Part shown: positions 59,881 through 64,000 of the stretch, piece by piece
Numbering within the stretch: the stretch's first letter is position 1
Layout: each line of letters begins with the position of its first letter
Assembly: GCA_965263065.1 (NCBI GenBank)
Contig: CBDHGH010000003.1
Coordinates: 620,001 to 684,000 of the forward strand
Length of the DNA: 64,000 nucleotides
Direction of reading: 5' to 3'
Origin: TK10-74A sp965263065
GTDB taxonomy: Bacteria; Chloroflexota; Dehalococcoidia; Bin125
Made by a program: the position numbers and the translations under genes
Notes under the pieces: generated by a model
The model's database searches: none
What the model saw: the letters and a program-made list of their open reading frames with translations, nothing else
Told to the model about the DNA's origin: nothing

Positions 59881-60420
59881 CTAGGCGCCGGCGGCGCCCT
59901 TGCCGGCCTTGCGGCGGACCCATTCGCCCTGGTAGCGAATGCCCTTGCCCTTGTAGGGCTCGGGGGGGCGAATCTTGCGAATCTCGGCGGCCTGCTGGCC
60001 GACGACCTGCTTGCTGATGCCACTGACCCGGACGAGCTGGCCTTCGACCTTGAGGCTGATGCCCGGGTGCGGCTCGACGACGACCGGGTGCGAGAAGCCG
60101 ACGCGCAGGTTGACGTTCTCGCCCACCATCTCCGCGCGGTAGCCGGTGCCCTGGATCTCGAGCACCTTGGTGAAGCCTTCGGAGACGCCCAGCACCATGT
60201 TGTTGATCAAGGCGCGCGTGAGGCCGTGCAGGGCGCGCATGCTGCGCTTGTCGGTGGGGCGCGTGACGGTGACCTCGTCGCCCGCGATGTGGACCTCGAT
60301 GGGCGCAGGCGCCTGCCAGGCGAGTTCGCCCTTGGGGCCCGTCACGGAGACCAGACCAGCATCGACGCTGACCGCGACGCCGCTGGGGATGGGGATGGGC
60401 AGTCGTCCAACTCGGCTCAT
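59881..60420 (-). CDS. rplF: ribosomal protein L6
   Basis: This 179-residue protein starts MSRVGRLPIPIPSGV and ends EPYKGKGIRYQGEWVRRKAGK, the canonical L6 termini. It binds near the sarcin-ricin loop. Four bases separate it from rpsH. Confidence 0.97.
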   Translation of the reverse strand: MSRVGRLPIPIPSGVAVSVDAGLVSVTGPKGELAWQAPAPIEVHIAGDEVTVTRPTDKRSMRALHGLTRALINNMVLGVSEGFTKVLEIQGTGYRAEMVGENVNLRVGFSHPVVVEPHPGISLKVEGQLVRVSGISKQVVGQQAAEIRKIRPPEPYKGKGIRYQGEWVRRKAGKGAAGA

Positions 60421-60424
60421 GAGG

Positions 60425-60829
60425 TCACCATACGTAGCACAGCACTTCCCCGCCGACGTTCTGGCGGCGCGCGTCGCGGCCGGTCATCACGCCGCGCGGC
60501 GTGGACATGATGGCGACGCCGAGGCCGCCGTACACGCGGGGGATCTCGCGGCGCTGCACGTAGACGCGCAGGCCGGGACGGCTGACGCGCTGCAGGCCGG
60601 CCAGGACCGAGTCGCCGCCCTCCTTGTAGAGCAGTTCGATGTCGATCTCGGGCTGCGGGCCGCGGGTGGAGTCACGGGTCTGGTAGCTCTTGATGAAGCC
60701 TTCCTCGGCCAGCACGTCCGCGATCGCCACCTTCATCTTCGAGGCGGGCACGCGGACGCGGGCGTGTCGCGCGGTGACCGCGTTGCGGATCCGGGCGAGC
60801 ATGTCGGCGATGGGATCGGTAACGGGCAT
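60425..60829 (-). CDS. rpsH: ribosomal protein S8
   Basis: This 134-residue protein begins DPIADMLARIRNAVTARH and ends IMSTPRGVMTGRDARRQNVGGEVLCYVW, both typical. S8 is also the translational regulator of this operon in other bacteria. rpsN (S14) is not between it and rplE; only 11 bases separate them. Confidence 0.97.
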   Translation of the reverse strand: MPVTDPIADMLARIRNAVTARHARVRVPASKMKVAIADVLAEEGFIKSYQTRDSTRGPQPEIDIELLYKEGGDSVLAGLQRVSRPGLRVYVQRREIPRVYGGLGVAIMSTPRGVMTGRDARRQNVGGEVLCYVW

Positions 60830-60840
60830 CGCGATGGCTC

Positions 60841-61395
60841 CTAGTTGTCCGACCGGGCGAAAGGCATGCCGAGCAGCTCGAGCAGGCGCCGAGCCTCGGC
60901 ATCGTTCTGGGCGGAGGTCAGCACGTTGACCTGCAGACCGCGGATGCGGTCGACGGTGCTGAACTCGATCTCGGGGAACACGATCTGTTCGCGCAGGCCA
61001 ATGCTGTAGTTGCCGCGGCCGTCGAAGGCGGTGCGGGAGAGGCCCTGGAAGTCGCGGATGCGGGGCAGCGTGGCGTTGATCGTGCGGTCGAGGAACTCCC
61101 ACATGCGATCGCCGCGCAGGGTCACGGTGACGCCGACGGGGTTCCCCTCACGCAGCTTGAAGTTGGCGATCGACTTGCGGGCGCGGGTGATGACGGGGCG
61201 CTGGCCGGTGATCTGGCCGATCTCGGCCGCGACGATGTCGAGCACGCGGGCGTTGCCGAGCGCCTCGCCGAGGCCCACGTTGACCACGACCCGGGTCACC
61301 CGCGGAACCTGCATGATGCTGGAATAGCGGAACTCCTCCTGGAGCTTGGTTTGGATCTCGTCGCGGTAGCGCTGCTTGAGCCGGGGGACGGGCAT
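60841..61395 (-). CDS. rplE: ribosomal protein L5
   Basis: This 184-residue protein has PRVTRVVVNVGLGEA, ITGQRPVITRARKSIANFKLREG and NYSIGLREQIVFPEI, the 5S rRNA-binding family. Its start overlaps the rplX stop (TGATG). Confidence 0.97.
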   Translation of the reverse strand: MPVPRLKQRYRDEIQTKLQEEFRYSSIMQVPRVTRVVVNVGLGEALGNARVLDIVAAEIGQITGQRPVITRARKSIANFKLREGNPVGVTVTLRGDRMWEFLDRTINATLPRIRDFQGLSRTAFDGRGNYSIGLREQIVFPEIEFSTVDRIRGLQVNVLTSAQNDAEARRLLELLGMPFARSDN

Positions 61396-61709
61396 CAGTC
61401 CAGATCCTCCTCACAGCGACGGCAGAAGCGGACCTTGACGCCGTCGGATCGGCGCCGGAAGCCCACGCGCGTGCGCTTGTCGCAGTCGGCGCAGACGACG
61501 GCCACCTTGCTCCAGGGCAGGGGGGCTTCGACCTCGATGATGCCGGCCTGCGTGCCGAGCTGGCGCGCCTTCATGTGTTTCTTGACGATGTTGACGCCTT
61601 GCACGATCACGCGGCCCCGCTCGGGCTGCAGCTCACGGACCTGGCCGCGGCGGCCGCGGTCCTTGCCGCTGATGATCTCCACGACGTCGTCCTGACGCAG
61701 GCGGCGCAT
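61395..61709 (-). CDS. rplX: ribosomal protein L24
   Basis: This 104-residue protein has a KOW motif (ISGKDRGRRGQVREL), VIVQGVNIVKKHMKA, and a C-terminal pair CADC ... CRRC that could bind zinc. It starts 50S assembly. It overlaps rplN by one base. Confidence 0.96.
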   Translation of the reverse strand: MRRLRQDDVVEIISGKDRGRRGQVRELQPERGRVIVQGVNIVKKHMKARQLGTQAGIIEVEAPLPWSKVAVVCADCDKRTRVGFRRRSDGVKVRFCRRCEEDLD

Positions 61710-62077
61710 CAGATCACCTCCGGGGCGAGCGAGACGATGCGCATGTAGTTCTTCTCGCGCAGTTCGCGGGCCACGGGCCCGAAGATGCGCGTGCCCTTGG
61801 GGTTGGTGGCATCGGTGAGGATGACGGCCGCGTTGTCGTCGAACTTGATGTAGGAGCCGTCGGACCGGCGGTAGCCCTTGGCGGTGCGCACGACGACGGC
61901 GCGCACGACGTCGCCCTTCTTCACCTCGCGGCCGGGATCCGCCTGCTTGACCGTCGCGACGATGACGTCGCCCACGCTGGCATAGCGCCGGCCGGTGCCG
62001 CCGAGCACACGGATGCACAAGATCTTGCGGGCGCCGGAGTTGTCGGCAACGACGAGGCGACTCTCCTGCTGGATCAT
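61709..62077 (-). CDS. rplN: ribosomal protein L14
   Basis: This 122-residue protein has MIQQESRLVVADNSGARKILCIRVLGG and GTRIFGPVARELREKNYMRIVSLAPEV at the end, of standard length. Its start overlaps the end of the long rpsQ by four bases. Confidence 0.97.
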   Translation of the reverse strand: MIQQESRLVVADNSGARKILCIRVLGGTGRRYASVGDVIVATVKQADPGREVKKGDVVRAVVVRTAKGYRRSDGSYIKFDDNAAVILTDATNPKGTRIFGPVARELREKNYMRIVSLAPEVI

Positions 62078-62940
62078 GACTGCGTCTCGGCTTCTGGTTC
62101 TGCGTCGGTGGTCGCATCCGCGGCCGCGTCTGCGGCCGCTTCCGCAGTGGCTTCCGCGGTCGCGTCGGACGGCGGCGACTCCGCATCCTCCGGGACCGGC
62201 TCGGGCGTGGCGTCGGCGCTGACCTCCGCGTCCGGCGGCGCTTCGGCGACGGGGGCGGCTTCGGCGGCCGGCGTCTCGTCCGGGGCCTCCGAGGCCGCAG
62301 CCTCCGGCTCTTGCGATGCTTCTGGCGCTTCCGGCTCTGCCGGGGCTTCCGGCGCTTCCGCAGGCTCCTCAGCCGGCGCCTCCGATGCCTCAGCGGGGGG
62401 CTCCGGCGGCGCTTCGGCGGGCGTGTCGGCCGGCGCTTCGGCGGGCGTGTCGGACGTCATTTCGGCGGGCGTTTCGGCCATCGCTTCGGTGGGCGCTTCG
62501 GCGGTCACTTCGGCGGGCGCCTCCGGCGCCTCTTCGGCGGCGGGGGCGTCCGCGACCGCAGCCGCGGGGGCGTCGGCCGGCGCTTCCTCGGCCGCTGGGG
62601 CCTCGGGGGCTGCCGGCGGGTCCACCGCGGGGGCGTCGGGGGCCGGGGCCGCGTCGACGGACGGCGCCTGGATGTCGCGGGGCTGGAGCTCGGCGACCTC
62701 GTGGCGCGCCAGGATCTCGACGACGCGCCACTGCTTGTGCCGCGAGAGGGGCCGGCACTCTTCGATCAGCACCTGGTCGCCGAGTGCGCAGACGTTGGTC
62801 TCGTCGTGCGCCTGGAACTGCTTGCGCCGTCGCAGCACCTTCTTGTAGCGCCGATGCGTAACGGTGCGTTCGACGCGCACGACGACGGTCTTGTCCATCT
62901 TGTCGCTCACGACGACGCCGGTGCGCTGCTTGCGTGCCAT
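62074..62940 (-). CDS. rpsQ: ribosomal protein S17 with a tail of about 200 residues
   Basis: This 288-residue protein has a normal S17 domain at 1-88 (TGVVVSDKMDKTVVVRVER, GDQVLIEECRPLSRHKQWRVVEI). From 89 to 288 follows a stretch made mainly of Ala, Pro, Glu, Asp and Thr in repeated units such as ETPAE and APAEAP. S17 is usually 80-100 residues long. The frame runs without stop to a four-base overlap with rplN, so the tail is coupled to the operon and not a frameshift product. It is probably disordered and strongly acidic. Confidence 0.93.
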   Translation of the reverse strand: MARKQRTGVVVSDKMDKTVVVRVERTVTHRRYKKVLRRRKQFQAHDETNVCALGDQVLIEECRPLSRHKQWRVVEILARHEVAELQPRDIQAPSVDAAPAPDAPAVDPPAAPEAPAAEEAPADAPAAAVADAPAAEEAPEAPAEVTAEAPTEAMAETPAEMTSDTPAEAPADTPAEAPPEPPAEASEAPAEEPAEAPEAPAEPEAPEASQEPEAAASEAPDETPAAEAAPVAEAPPDAEVSADATPEPVPEDAESPPSDATAEATAEAAADAAADATTDAEPEAETQS

Positions 62941-62942
62941 CG

Positions 62943-63392
62943 CTAGCTCGTCTCCTTCTCGGGGGCGGTCTCGGCGTCGCCGGCGGCGGCGGCGGCGGAT
63001 GAGGTCAACTCGACATCTTCGACGGCGTCGTCCACGAGGTCGTCGGCGAAGGCGGTGGGCGGGATCAGGGAGCGGGCGTCCGCGGGCAGCGCACTCGCGG
63101 CCTCTGCGCGCTCGTCGAGCGCGCGCTGCCGCTGCGGGGAGATCGGGGCGGGCGCGGCCGCGGCCAGCGGCTGCAGCGGCGCGCCGGCGACGATGGCGAG
63201 TTCGCGCTCGCGCAGGATCGTCCGCAGCCGCGCGATGCGGCGCCGGGCGCGCCGGATCGCCGTGAGGTCCTGCAGCTGATGCGTGCCCTTTTGGAAGTTC
63301 AGGTTGAAGACCTCGCGATAGGCCTCGTTGACCGCGCTGGTGAGCGCGGCGTCGTCCATCTGGCGGGCTTCGTCGGCGAGCGGGTTGGGCAT
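62943..63392 (-). CDS. rpmC: ribosomal protein L29 with C-terminal extension
   Basis: This 149-residue protein is about twice the usual 65-70. The L29 core (1-70) has LTSAVNEAYREVFNLNFQKGTHQLQDL and IARLRTILRERE. The added 80 residues contain Ala/Pro, an Arg-rich helix and an acidic end. L29 lies near the exit tunnel, so an extension could reach nascent-chain factors. Two bases after rplP. Confidence 0.93.
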   Translation of the reverse strand: MPNPLADEARQMDDAALTSAVNEAYREVFNLNFQKGTHQLQDLTAIRRARRRIARLRTILRERELAIVAGAPLQPLAAAAPAPISPQRQRALDERAEAASALPADARSLIPPTAFADDLVDDAVEDVELTSSAAAAAGDAETAPEKETS

Positions 63393-63394
63393 GG

Positions 63395-63814
63395 TCAGAT
63401 GACCTCCAATTCGCGCTGCACGACGCGGGTATGCACGGGGAGCTTGTGGGCGGCGAGGCGCAGCGCCTCGCGGGCGTCGAGCTCGGAGACGCCGCCGATC
63501 TCGAACAGGATGCGGCCGGGCTTGACGACGGCGACCCACTTCTCGGGCGCGCCCTTGCCCTTGCCCATGCGGGTTTCGGCCGGCTTCTGGGTGACCGACT
63601 TGTCGGGGAAGATGCGGATCCAGACCTTGCCGCCGCGCTTGACGTGGTGGGTGATCGCGCGGCGCGCGGACTCGATCTGGCGGCCGTCGATCCAGGCGGC
63701 GTCGAGCGACTGCAGGCCGAAGTCGCCGAAGGCCACCTGGCTGCCGCCGTGGGCGACGCCGCGGCGGCGGCCGCGATGGTGCTTGCGCCACTTGACGCGC
63801 TTCGGTTGCAGCAT
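63395..63814 (-). CDS. rplP: ribosomal protein L16
   Basis: This 139-residue protein has MLQPKRVKWRKHHRGRRRG at the start and KVWIRIFPDKSVTQKPAETRMGKGKGAPEKWVAVVKPGRILFE (in parts). It helps the A-site and peptidyl-transferase region. The start overlaps the rpsC stop. Confidence 0.97.
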   Translation of the reverse strand: MLQPKRVKWRKHHRGRRRGVAHGGSQVAFGDFGLQSLDAAWIDGRQIESARRAITHHVKRGGKVWIRIFPDKSVTQKPAETRMGKGKGAPEKWVAVVKPGRILFEIGGVSELDAREALRLAAHKLPVHTRVVQRELEVI

Positions 63815-64000
63815 CAGGCGCTCCCCCGGGTGGCGGCGCCGCTGGGCCGCGCCAGGGGCGACGAGGGCGGCGGCGGCACGGCGTGCGCGGGGCCGCTGAC
63901 CTCGCGCGCGTCGGGCTTGTTGGCGGCGGCGGGCAGGATGTCGCCCTTGTAGATCCAGCACTTGACGCCGATGCGCCCGAAGACCGTATGCGCCTCGACA
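63814..64000 (-). CDS. rpsC: ribosomal protein S3, C-terminal part (runs off the window)
   Basis: The last 61 complete codons include EAHTVFGRIGVKCWIYKGDI, the conserved end of S3. A Pro/Ala/Ser tail of about 35 residues follows. The stop overlaps the rplP start in TGATG. The rest of the S10 operon lies beyond the edge. Confidence 0.93.
   Translation of the reverse strand, partial: VEAHTVFGRIGVKCWIYKGDILPAAANKPDAREVSGPAHAVPPPPSSPLARPSGAATRGSA

Noticed and set aside
62108..62848. Long Ala/Ser/Gly-rich frame on the plus strand opposite the S17 tail
   Set aside because: It is the complement of the GAA/GCC/CCG repeat of the S17 tail. The minus-strand frame joins a perfect S17 domain to a four-base overlap with rplN.

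Overview
The window is a gene-dense bacterial chromosome segment of very high GC (commonly 70-75% per line where I counted by hand). It probably comes from a member of the Chloroflexota. Pointers are the LexA operator of the Gram-positive type (GAAC-N4-GTTC), Tat-type lipoprotein substrate-binding proteins, small zinc-ribbon and SCP2-like proteins, ThyX, and a ribosomal operon in the order rpsC-rplP-rpmC-rpsQ ... rplQ-truA-rplM-rpsI. An actinobacterium-like origin is the main alternative. No rRNA, CRISPR array, integrase or transposase was seen. One tRNA gene is present, and it is the selenocysteine tRNA.

Layout. 1-3.7 kb: the N-terminus of a phosphomannomutase/phosphoglucomutase, a DUF3052-type protein, a YyaL/DUF255 protein and an aquaporin. 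3.7-5.3 kb: a lower-GC two-gene cassette, a phosphoribosyltransferase-like protein followed directly by a DprA-like Rossmann protein. It resembles the ShosTA toxin-antitoxin/anti-phage module, and its promoter carries a perfect LexA box between -35 and -10. 5.4-16 kb: CoA-transferase, DapA-like aldolase, a response regulator/histidine kinase/Ala-rich lipoprotein operon, a secreted subtilase divergent from PAP2 and flippase-like membrane genes. 16-29 kb: VOC, hydrolase, thyX, SCP2-like, rhomboid plus CbiB-like, small Cys-rich proteins, lipB, Nudix, PIG-L, lexA, an oligopeptide ABC ATPase, holA, MBL hydrolase and GNAT. 29-34.5 kb: nuoI and a dipeptide-type ABC transporter operon (binding protein, two permeases) containing palindromic repeats. 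34.5-43.8 kb: TfoX-like, cupin, dps, HAD, an OLD-like ATPase, a Cache protein, a NYN nuclease with a terminator in its leader, tRNA-Sec, trxA, plsX, a lipoprotein and a methyltransferase. 43.9-47.3 kb: a purine/methylthioadenosine salvage operon. 47.3-50.1 kb: a second binding-protein gene flanked by the same palindromic repeats. 50.1-64 kb: the ribosomal protein/secY/rpoA supercluster, all on the minus strand.

How it works together. The best candidate for an unusual system is the SOS-controlled ShosTA-like cassette. lexA, about 19 kb away, carries the same operator in its own promoter, so induction of the cassette after DNA damage is a concrete prediction. Two further possible conflict genes, both in lower-GC patches, are the OLD-like ATPase and the NYN nuclease next to tRNA-Sec. 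A second theme is low-complexity additions: long Ala-rich stalks in three lipoproteins, a tail of about 200 residues on ribosomal protein S17, tails on L29, L17, S11 and RpoA, and an insert of about 145 residues in an outer loop of SecY. Several genes appear to be transcribed without leaders (TANNNT six or seven bases before ATG), and two genes seem to use non-standard start codons.
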